DNA of 64,000 bases, taken from assembly GCF_036373705.1 (NCBI RefSeq), contig NC_089853.1, positions 231,001 to 295,000 on the forward strand, given 5' to 3'. Each line of letters begins with the position of its first letter. Position 1 is the first letter of the stretch. Made by a program: the position numbers and the translations under genes. The notes beneath the pieces are model-generated. The model worked only from the letters and a program-made list of their open reading frames with translations, was not told the DNA's origin and searched no databases. This stretch comes from Amia ocellicauda (Eukaryota; Chordata; Actinopteri; Amiiformes; Amiidae). Shown here in pieces: positions 47,880 through 58,431 of this stretch.

Positions 47880-48480
47880 ACAGATGACGGGCAGTTGTGG
47901 CTCTTTCCTCCGGGCACACTGCTCTCTGTTGCCTCCCGGTCACAGGGGTCTGTTTCTCTGCTTCCCAGGCAGCGGCCGCTCGTAGCGAAGCTCGTGTTTC
48001 CCCGGCACTGGGACAGCCTCCTGCGGCCGCACAGCGCAGCCCGATGCCCGTCACGGATTGTGGTCGTGGGTCTCTCTGTGTTTGTCGTTCAGCTGCGGCC
48101 GCAATGGCTGCTGTTCGTGTCCGCTGTGCTGTATCTCGATGCCAGTCGATATCCACGGCGCTGTGAACTTGGGGCCTGCGCCAGCTGTGTTTTGTTGACT
48201 AAGCCTCGGTTCCGCCTGTCACTCGGGGCCCGGCGGACGAGCGTCCCCGCCCCGCAGGCGTGGCTTCGAGTTCTCGGATCCAATCGGGCCGCTCCTGCCG
48301 CAGACACCCTCCCGTCTGTGTTACCTAACTGTCAGCCCTCGGTAAATAAGTAACCCTGGGGGGCCGCGGCGGAGTCTGACGCCCGGCTGTTCAGGGTGTG
48401 TTGGGTGTGTTTATGAACCGCGCTGATCGCCTGGACCGGGCTGGGGGAGGGCCGTGCAGGCCGCTGACTTTTGCTCCAGA
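47880..48480 (-). promoter_or_regulatory. CpG-rich region, probable PNPLA2 promoter and non-coding first exon
   Basis: The only CpG-dense block between PNPLA2 and RPLP2, with many GCGG/CCGC motifs (for example GCGGCCGC near 47970 and 48023). It lies 400-1000 bp upstream of ATG 47466. The human gene has a non-coding first exon; by analogy the start site is here. The start point is not resolved. Confidence 0.55.
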
Positions 48481-48544
48481 ATGCGGAGCTGGAAACGTGA
48501 TGATAAACGGGACGACATGTCTTTAGAGGAGGCTTTGTTCAACT

Positions 48545-49255
48545 GAAAACAGCAACAGAAAACAGGCAGACTGCCAGACACAAACACACAGACACACACA
48601 AACACTCACACAGACAGACAGAACTCACACACAAACACACACACAGGCAGGACTCACACACACAAACACTCACACACACAGGCAGGACTCACACACACAC
48701 TCACACACACAGACAGGACTCGCACACAAACACACACACAGGCAGGCAGGACTCACACACACAAACACTCACACACAAACACACACGGACTCACACACAC
48801 AAACACTCACACACAAACACACACACAGGCAGGACTCACACAGACAGACAGGACTCACACACAAACACGCACACAAACACACACAAAGGCAGGCAGGACT
48901 CACACACATAAACACTCACACAGACAGGACTCTCACACAAACAGGCAGACAGGACTCACACACACAAACACGCACACACACAAACACTCACAGACAGGAT
49001 TCACACACAAACACACACACAGGCAGACAGGACTCGCACACACAAACACTCACACAGGCAGGACTCACACAGACAGGACTCACACACAAACACACACACA
49101 TAAACACTCACACAAACACGCACACACAGACAGACAGGACTCGCACACAAACACACACACATAAACACTCACACAAACACGCACACACAGACAGACAGGA
49201 CTCGCACACAAACACACGCAGGCAGGACTCTCTCACACAAACAGGCCAAGAGACA
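48545..49255. repeat. (CA)n-based minisatellite with GGCAGGACTC units
   Basis: About 700 bp of ACACACAAACACTCACACA and CAGGCAGGACTC blocks in irregular order, between PNPLA2 and RPLP2. Confidence 0.92.
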
Positions 49256-49259
49256 CACC

Positions 49260-49960
49260 TACTGACAGAGTATTCCCGTGAGAGTAAACTGACACACACA
49301 CGGGGCACTCGGCTCCACACATCTCCACTGACTTGATGAAGTCTCCCCACTTTACCTGCTGTCTAAACTGCTCTAACCTTTCCCCTCTTCCTTCAATCTC
49401 TCCATACTTCCACCACTCCATCTCCTGCTTGCCATCCTTCTCTACTCCCCCACTCCTCAGTCTTCACCCTCCGCTGTTGTCTCTGCTGCAGGTCCAGGTG
49501 AAAGTTGTGTAGGTATCAGTCAGCCGATATGAGCCAGACACGCTGATGGCCAGCACTGATGTCTGGCCTGCAGTCAGCTGAGCTCCCTCTCCTCTCCTCC
49601 TGGACACGCTGGCACTTGGACCCACTTATCGCTCAGGCAGCCTGTGGGGCCGGCCTGACTCACCTGCACGAGATAAGACCACGAGTGCCGTGTCTCTCTC
49701 TCTCCGTCCGTCCATCTCAATCGGTCTCTCCAGTGGCTTCACTGGATATCCGCTGCATTTCAGCCCCTTCTTACCGAAGCATCTATAGTCAGCCAGTCAA
49801 TCAGTGTCAGTGTGTCTGTCCTGCTCCAGAACCCTGCCACTCTCTGTGTACAGTCCTTTACTGTAACAGCCACATCAAACCTAGGGAACCAATTTCCTCC
49901 CTCCCACTCCCTCTTTCCCTCCATTCATCAGTCAGTCAGTGACAGGCTCAGTGTGTTTAT
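49260..49960. other. Intergenic region between RPLP2 and PNPLA2, nothing recognised
   Basis: Unique-looking sequence without exon or element ends. Confidence 0.5.
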
Positions 49961-49966
49961 ACAGAG

Positions 49967-49972
49967 TTTATT
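49967..49972 (-). terminator. AATAAA polyadenylation signal of RPLP2
   Basis: On the minus strand AATAAA begins three bases after the TAA stop (49978-49976). This implies a very short 3' UTR, as is usual for ribosomal protein genes. Confidence 0.85.
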
Positions 49973-49975
49973 GTT

Positions 49976-52013
49976 TTAGTCAAACAGGCCGAATCCCATG
50001 TCATCATCAGACTCCTCAGACTCATCCTTCTTCTCCTCCTTCTTCTCTTCCACTGCTGAGAGACAGAGAGAGAGGGGTTAATACACAAAGAGCAACAGAG
50101 CGAGCGAGACAGAGAGAATACACAGAAGCCCATTCCCAGGGAAACCAAGGGGGAGGAATAGAAAGAGGTAGAGAGAGGCAAACAGACAACCAGACTCCCG
50201 AGTGCGTGTGAGTGCGTGTGCGAGTGCGTGTGGCCCGGCCTACACTCCATCAGAACCACACAAATATGTTCTACCCAGTCCAGCTCCCAGGCCACAGGAG
50301 CGACTGCATTCACATGCAGGTCAGTTACAGGTCCACGGGCTTTGTGGCGCAGTATCCCAGCATGCACTTCTGTTGACACACACGACAGGTACAGAACAGA
50401 GATGCTGCTGTGTCCACTGGAGGAGGCCTCTTTGTACAGTATTTGCCACATCGCTGAGCATGCTGGGACTGGAGGAGGACTCGGGTTCACACCTGCCACA
50501 CTTCTGATTAAGCACACTATCTGGCCCGACCTTATTGAGAGAGCACCTGCCCTGCCACCTCTAGGCCAGTTGAACACAGGGCAGACCGGGCCTGGGTCTA
50601 GTGTGCTGCCTGCCCACGACACTGCAGCCCGAGGGGGCTGCTGTCACTGCGCTGCACCGCACTGTGCGAGTATCAAATTGACCGTGTCAAACGAGTGCGT
50701 AAACCACTGTGGGCAGCAGTGCATAAAGGGGCGAATCAGCAGTGTGTCAGTGATCCACAGCCAGAGCATTACAGGGTGTCGGGGTAGGAGTAATGCCCCG
50801 TTTCCACTGGACGCATCCGGTCCCGGACACTTAAACTGGTGTTTCCACTGGCTAACCGTCAGGACGCATCCGTGTTTTGTGGAGGTTAAATATCTGGTGC
50901 TAGACGTGTCCGTAAGCGTCCGTCCCCACCAAGGAAATGATTCGCTTTCAGGAGCGGAGCTGTGCGCTGGACTTGCAGACACAGAGAAGAGATCAGACAC
51001 ACTGTGTTGGAAGATATAATATCAAGTGCCGTGTGCGATCACAAAGAAATTACAGTTTTATTAGCAGCATGGAGTGAAATCCACATACAGAAACAACACA
51101 GGACCGGTGCAGTGCCTGACTAGTTAAAAATAAACTGAAGAAAAATAATCGGATCGTAGCAGGCGATTTTATTAATATTGTATGAACAGCTGGCCGGTGT
51201 TTCAGGCTGTGTTGTGTGAATGGTGTGCCAGACAATCCACAGAGACAGTCAGTATGAAGGCGAACACGATTCAGTTAACGTGTCCATTTACAAGTTAAAT
51301 GAATGAATAAATAAATACGGCAGATCTGGGTTTCCCTCTAAAACATTAAGGACTGGTTTAATAAATGCGTCCATAAACGCCATGACTGAGATGTGCACAC
51401 TTTAGTTCAATTATAACCTGCTATATTGTATCCGGATGATTAATCGTGAAACGTGTATTTTGTTTCAACTGTAATTTATCCTGATTAAGGACGTCTGCTA
51501 AGTTAATTATAAATAATACGGCAACAAGTGTTGTTTGCAGTTACAAATCTGTAGTAAGAGTAATAAATTAAGGGAGTCACGCTGTGCCGTTTAAAATACA
51601 TATATACTAGCACAAATGATGACGATAATAATAACAATACATATTCGCTATTTAGTATTGTTGCACATGGAACCGTATTCTTATGGGGACGTGCTGATGG
51701 ACACATCCGGCACGGCACGGACGCTTAAGCCAGGGGAACTGAGGAATTTGTGACGCAGTGAGCTGGATCAAAATGCGCTGTGATCTATTATATAGCGCCT
51801 TTCACGTGACTATGTGAAGGAGTCCTGGAGTGCATGACTGCATAACTCGTGCACTGCAAGGGTGTCAGTGTGTGAAAGCAGCCAGTGTCAGGGTTAACAC
51901 AATAAGAGTGTCAGGGAGCTCACCGGCAGCGGGGGCAGCAGCTCCTCCGGCGGTAGCAGAGCTGCACACGGCCACAGCGCCCCCTGCAGGAACACTGGCC
52001 AGCTTCCCATAGC

Positions 52014-52071
<58 letters not shown>

Positions 52072-52503
52072 GAGGGAGAGAGAGAGAGGGAGAGAGAGGG
52101 GGGGGGGGGGGGGGGGGTTAATACACTGGCAGGTAGACTGATGGATGGATGGAGACACAGACAGGCAGACGGACGGATGGATGGACGGATGTAGAAACAG
52201 ACAGGCAGGTTGACGGACAGAGACAGATGCTCACCTTGGGCGATCACATCTGCCACATTCTTCCCATTCAGTTCATTGATGACCTGGGGGGGGGGGGGGG
52301 CAGAGAGCCAGTCAGTCTGTGTATTAAGGGCCCAGTGTATTCGTGTGTCCGGCGCTGTCTGCATGGTGTCAGTGTCTCACCTTGTCCATGCGTGTGTCGT
52401 CCACCTCAATGCCAACGCTGTCCAAGATCTTCTTCAGGTCTTTAGAGTTGGGGCTGTCGGTTCCGCCCAGAGCGGCCAGCAGGTAGGCAGCTACGTAACG
52501 CAT
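49976..52503 (-). CDS. rplp2: 60S acidic ribosomal protein P2
   Basis: Component of the ribosomal stalk that recruits elongation factors; it works as a P1/P2 heterodimer on P0. Coding exons: 52503-52381, 52283-52235, 52013-51924 and 50055-49976, giving 342 nt and 113 aa (human is 115). It starts MRYVAAYLLAALGG, continues KILDSVGIEVDDTR, INELNGKNV, DVIAQGYGKLASVPAGG and an Ala-rich hinge, then ends in the charged EEKKEEKKDESEESDDDMGF plus GLFD, the universal P-protein tail bound by translation factors. All junctions are AG/GT. The last exon has a tandem CAGCAG acceptor, so an Ala can be included or skipped. ATG 52503 is the family start. Confidence 0.97.
52017..52117. repeat. (GA)n followed by a G tract in an RPLP2 intron
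   Basis: A GA run of about 80 bp and then about 18 consecutive G, starting three bases from an RPLP2 acceptor (CAG before 52013). Confidence 0.92.
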
Positions 52504-53190
52504 CCTGGGGGGGGAGGGGGGGCGAGAGAGGCTGTTACACACACCCTCAGACACGCTCCTTTCCTCTGGAGAGTGCAGTCACACAGTTAAACACACAATC
52601 ACCAACTGACGCACAATTAAACACTCACTGACTGACACCGCTGCAATTAAACACTATCACCGACACAATTAAACAATCACTGACTGACACCCAGCAGCAA
52701 TTTAACACACGATCCCTGACAGTTACAGCACACTACGGCACAATGGTCGGTCTGTCCCGCGGTATTGAGCCACACAGCTGTGTGAGCACAGACTGCCCCT
52801 CGGTCCGGACTGATTCGTGCTACACTGATATCTGGTGACGGCTATAGCCAAGCACTATGGGAGTATCATTTTCTCCAAGTGTGCATTTATACGTGTAGGA
52901 CTGTGTAGAGGCATGGATGCGGGTACATTTGTACAGTGTGGATATCTGTATATCTATATCAAATGTAAATCTCCGCCACGCTATTGCGGAGTGTCCGGTC
53001 CACTCGGCGGGCCCAGGCGTGCATCTCCTCGCACTGAGACACATGCCTGGGGAATTAGCTGCTCTATAGCCCCGGGATGCTCATCGACGGGGCTACCGGA
53101 CCGGGGAGAGCAAGACGTGGCTCTAACATACTGCCTTGTCCGGTCCCAGGTCGGATGGCTCCGGTTTCGACTCGGTTTTAGGCGACTCAC

Positions 53191-53246
53191 TTGTCAGAGA
53201 GTGATGCAGCGTGCTCACGTCGAGAACCGGAGAGACGGAAAAGAAA
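53191..53246 (-). promoter_or_regulatory. RPLP2 non-coding first exon with TOP-type start
   Basis: On the minus strand CTTTCTTTTCC (53246-53236) is a terminal oligopyrimidine motif of ribosomal protein mRNAs. The exon runs to CTGACAA at 53191 and is followed by GTGAGT, a consensus donor. An intron of about 690 nt leads to the ATG exon. The exact start base is inferred from the motif. Confidence 0.65.
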
Positions 53247-53640
53247 GAGCGAAGGCGGGCGGAAACGGAAAGAACCCTCTGAGGGGCGGGAACCGGACGT
53301 CAGAATGTGAGGACGACGTTCCCGCATTGGTGGACAGCACCTCCGTCCCCGCCCCCTCTCCGCACGACCAGTAAAGCTGTCTGTCATTGGATAGTCGATG
53401 TGGGCGGTGATCTATTACGTGTCACTGGACGCCATCTTGGTGAGGGCGCTGTTGCTGTGTACTTACCGAGACCAGCCTCAGGGGGCAGCCTCTGTTCTCT
53501 GAACTCCGTCTACACCGCAGTCTGCCTGTCTCTCGGTAAGCGAGCTGGACGCCGGGGGTATTGTGACTGTGTCTTTAAGAATCGTCCCGCCCTGACTTGA
53601 AACTTTGGCGGCGCCTCCGACCTCACACACAACAAACTGA
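53247..53640. promoter_or_regulatory. Probable shared RPLP2 / PIDD1 promoter
   Basis: CpG-rich sequence between the RPLP2 first exon (leftward) and the PIDD1 coding region (rightward). The human genes are also arranged head to head. The PIDD1 5' exon is not resolved. Confidence 0.5.
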
Positions 53641-54341
53641 GAGAGAGAGAAAGTGGGGGAAAAGAGCGAGAAAGATACAGCAACAAGGACAGATAGAAAA
53701 AAGACGTAGAAACGGACTCACAGAGGAAAAGTAAAAGACTGGCCGACGGAACAGCTCGCAGAGAAAACTACTGCAGACATGTAATTCTGGTGATGGTGGT
53801 GGAGGTTGTGTGTCAGTACAGTACAGTGCAGCGCTATCCGGAAGTGACGGTCCGGTTCATTATTTCTTCTGTCATCAGACCTACTGTAGGACTGTCTGTA
53901 CTGTGGTATAAACACAGTAAAGTGTAGTGTGGTATGAACACAGTAAGGTGTGGTGTGGTGAACTGTGGTATAAAAACAGTGAAGTGCATTGTAGTGTGGT
54001 GAACTGTGGTATAGTGTTCTGTCCTGAACTGTACACTTTTACCAGCACTGGACTGGGCTTTACTAAACTGGAACCTCCCTGTCTCTCCTTTCTCTCTCTC
54101 TCTCTCTCTCTCCCGCTCTCAGTGTCTCACTGGAGTCTCTGGATGTTACCAGTCTGGGCTTGTCTGTCTCCAATGGCGACGGCGTCTTGAGCGAGGGATG
54201 GCAGAGACGGAGAGAGACAAGGAGAGAGGGAAAGAGAGAGAGGGGGGATTAAAACCTGCCCACAGCATCCCCCCCACCTCCACACACATATACACGCACA
54301 CAGACACGCACTGGCACAGACACACAGACTGACACACACAC

Positions 54342-57300
54342 ATGATCGAGGGATCAGCAGATGATATGATGGAGAGATCAGAGGAGGAGGAGGAGAGGAT
54401 GACAGAGCAGAGATGGAAGGAGGCGAAGGTGAACCAAGACAGAGGAGAGGAGAGAAAGAGGAAAGAGAGACTGGTGCAGTGGGAAGATGGAGGGAGAGGG
54501 AGAGAGGGAGAGGGACAGGCACAGGGAGGGAGAGGGAGTGGAGAGGAATGGGAGAAAGACAGCAGCGAGGGGGACAGGCTAGCAGGAGAGAGTGAAGGAG
54601 GAGGGAAAGCAGTGACCAACAGAATGGACAGATTGACACTACAAGAGACAGAGGGAGTGGGAGAGAGAGAGACAGAGGTAGAGAGGAAGGGGGAGGGAGA
54701 AAGGGAAAGGGATGAAGAGAGGGAGAGAGGAAAGAATGGAGCAAGACAGGGAGGGAGAGAGGCAGGGAGGTTGGGAACAGGAGAGGGAGAGAGGGAGGGA
54801 GTGTCCGTCACCACCACCACTCTCTCTCTGCCTCTCCCTCTCTCGCTGGTGCTGGGCGGCTCCAGGCTCGTCCTGGACGTGTACCCCGGGGGGGCGGAGC
54901 TGCTGTGCCGCCTGTGGAGGGCCGAGCGGGGCTGGCTGCTTACCGTGGAGACACTCAGACTTGGGTCAGAGAGCGACGAGAAACTGGACGAGGCGCTGGA
55001 CATCGTCTCCCAGCTCACCCTGCTGACCACACTGACCATCAGAGGTACAGAGACTGACCTCTGCAGTACTGTAGTGACATACTGACCCACGGACCACAGC
55101 AGCAGAACATTGTTTGACTGACGGACTGACAATCAATCTGTATGTCTTTCTTCCCCCCTGTCCTCTCTCTCTCTCTCACAGGGGGGTGTGTGTGTGACCC
55201 CGAGGGCCGCCCCCTGCCAGGCATCCTGTCCACCCTGCCCCCGTCCCTGTCCTCCCTGTCCCTGCTCACTCACCTGGACCTCAGCTTCAACCGGCTGTCC
55301 TCACTGCCCGCCTGCCTCCGCGTGCTGCCTCGCCTATCCCACCTGCTGCTCGCCCGCAACTCGCTGACTACCCTGCCGGCCTGGCTGGGTGACCTGCGAC
55401 CCCTGACCTTCCTCTCAGTGCTGGGCAACCAGCTGACCTCTGTTCCGGCCGGCGTGGGGCGGCTGGGGTCGCTGGTGACCCTTGACCTCTCGTACAATAA
55501 TCTGGCATCCCTGCCCCCTGAGGTCGGCCAGCTGGACAGACTGACCACTCTGGAGCTGTCCTGCAACCGGCTGACCCACATACCAGACACGCTGGGTGAG
55601 TGGGAGAGAGGGAGAGGTGAAAGACAGGGGGAGGGAGGGAGGGAGAGTGAGAGAGAGGGAGGGAGGTGAGGCTACGCTGAGACCCTGTTTTCCTCTCCTC
55701 TCCCTCTCCCTCTCCCTCCCTGCAGGCTCTCTGCTCTGTCTGCGCAGTCTGTCTCTGCACAGTAACCATCTGCGCAGTGTTCCTGACTCCCTGCTGCAGC
55801 TGCGCAGCCTACAGATGGACCTGCGCAACAACCCACTGGGGCGCCCTCCCACACCCCCCACGCCACCCCCTGCCCCCCCTGCACCAGGTGAGTCCGAGAA
55901 GGGAGTGTGTAGCGTGTGAGTAGTGAGTGAGTACAGTGTGAGTAGTGGGTGAGCAGTGACCGTGTGTTTCTCACTCAGAGAGCGGTGATCTGACGGAGGT
56001 GCATCTGGGATACGGACAGCACAGGTACGAAGCTCCCTCCCCCTCCCGCCTCGCTCTGACTCGCACTGACAGGGTCACCACAGCACCGTCCCTCTCTCTC
56101 TCGCAGGTTCTGCATCTGCGCAGCCGGCTGTAGGGTGGTCCTGCCCGGGGGGGCGGAGCTGGTGTTCCCGCGGGGGGCTGTCTCCACGGCAACGGCGCTG
56201 GAGTGGGCGGAGACCCGACCGGACAGGAAGTGGGTGTGGCTGGACGACCACGACATCCTGCTGAGCCGAGCCCTGGAGCTCCGCCCCCATGGCACAGCCT
56301 TCTCTGAGGTCAGACAGTGGTCAGGTGTCACCAGGGTCATGGGGTCAGGGATGAGGTGGTAGGATCTTTAGGGCTGCGGATGTCCTGATCTCGTATCGGG
56401 TCTTTCTCTGTCTTCGTTTCTGCCGACTGAATGGCCTCTTCTCCTGGAGAACTGGAGTCATGCCGGTTTTCCTCACCAGAACACAGCAATGACAATGAGA
56501 CCCGCACACGGAAGCTGATGTCCCAGAGTGACGCTACAGCGCCGTCGCGAGTGCGTCTCCCAGTAATGGGATCACATAACCAAGCGACACATTGTTGCTT
56601 AACGGCGCAAGCACAGAGCGTTCCTCGCGCGTCGTCAACCACGTGTCGTTAACCGTGCGGCGCGGAGTTCGCGTGTGTTCGGGTTGGGGAGCACGTGATC
56701 TCATCCTTTTAAAAACAGAGAGGATTCCCAGCACTTTATTCATTTACAGTTAAAATACTGTAGCGATCCTGGCGGGTGTCTGTGTGTCTGTGCCGGTAGG
56801 GCTGCCCAAATATGGGGGAGATGTAAAGGTGTGTATGCAGGGCAGGTCAGTTGAGTGTGAATGTGTGTTATATGTGGGGTGTTAGTGTGTTGGGTTATGG
56901 AGGGATGTTTGTGGGTGTTTGAGTCTGTGTGGCTCCCCCCGTCTCTGAGTGGTACAGCCTGAGGGTGGTGATTGGGCGGGAGGGAGTCACCGGATAGGGG
57001 GATGTATAAGGGCGTGGTGACGCTCGGGGAGTTGTGTAGGAGAGAGTGAATGAGGAAGTCTGATCTGTGTGCGGTTTGTTGGAACCTGAAGGAAAAAGGG
57101 TGAAAGGCGATGTACCTCTTTGAAAAGGTTAATAAATGCCAGTTGTTTTGGAAGACTGCTGTTTCTTTTGCTTTTTATTTCAACAGCGACCAGTAAAAGG
57201 GAAGGTCGCTACTATACGTTTTAATGTTTGACATTCAAACTGAAATATCTGTTTCATCAACACGTCTGCATGTCTTAATACTGTATGTGCGTCCCATTTG

Positions 57301-58397
57301 TTCAGATCGATCCATTCGGATGTCTCGTGGACTGTGTGTTGTGAAGCGATATACACATCCTTCCCAGCAGGAGCGACTTGCTGTTTGTGTCCTGACTGTG
57401 AGCTCCAGCGTTGTGTGTCATTGTGGTGGACACTGTATCACAAATGGGTTGAAATGGTCCGTGGAGCAGGCCAGAGCTGTGGTCCGGCTGTGTGGTCCAG
57501 TTTGAGAGGAACATGAATCAGAGACGTCAGACTGAAAACAATCGATGTGAAAATAATTAGTCAAAGTAACAGGCTGTAAGACACCCAGTTTACACTGCTG
57601 TGAAAGCATTGTGTCCCCGACACATACAGCGAGACAACACCGCCACTGCCCTGTGTGTGTGTTTGTGTGCATGCGCTACTTCACCAAATATTTACATGTT
57701 TACACTGTGCTTTACCATGATTTTACCATTCTACACCATACTACACTTGACCATATGTAACTGTATACTTGATGGGGCTGTGACCTCCATCGTATGATCA
57801 ATATTAATGTTATTAATCATAGTGATGTACTTATAGTAACTTCCACTTGGTCATGAACATGCCTGTGCACACTGTTACTGTTGCACTCGACTCCTGTATT
57901 AAACCAGTACTGCTCAGCTACAGACTGTCACTAATATTGACCTGCATATTACCACAGAAATCACACATAGCCAGTCAGTTATCATCCAGAACTGCCACAA
58001 AGTCTCTTTGCATATATTTTAATTCTGCTTGTAATCTTTATTATTAATAACCTTACTGTTCACACCACCATCTCTCCTTTTATATTGTGACTGGTGCACT
58101 CTCTTCCTCCCTCTCTCTCCCTCTCTCTCAGGCAGTGTCAGTGTGTGTGCCGTTCTGTCGATCCCGCAGGAGGGGGGGGCGGGACGTGGTGATTCGCCGG
58201 TTTGACGGACAGACCTGGACACAGCTCCCAACCCTGACCAGGAGGGGCCGAGAGAGAGTGGGGGGGCGCCGGACACAAGTATGAGAGACTGTTACTGATG
58301 AAGGAGTTAGTGTGCCAGTCAGTCAGTTTGTTAGTTAGTCAGTTAACGTGTCTTTCTTTCCCTCTCTCTGTAGCTTGCAGTGCAATGTGTCAGTGTG

Positions 58398-58431
<34 letters not shown>

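Noticed and set aside
50215-51900. Search for an H/ACA snoRNA in the RPLP2 introns, because human RPLP2 hosts SNORA52
   Set aside because: A candidate end (AGAACATAT on the minus strand near 50264) and a small CTGCAT/ATGCAG hairpin exist, but I could not identify the hinge box or both hairpins. A covariance-model search of the introns would decide.
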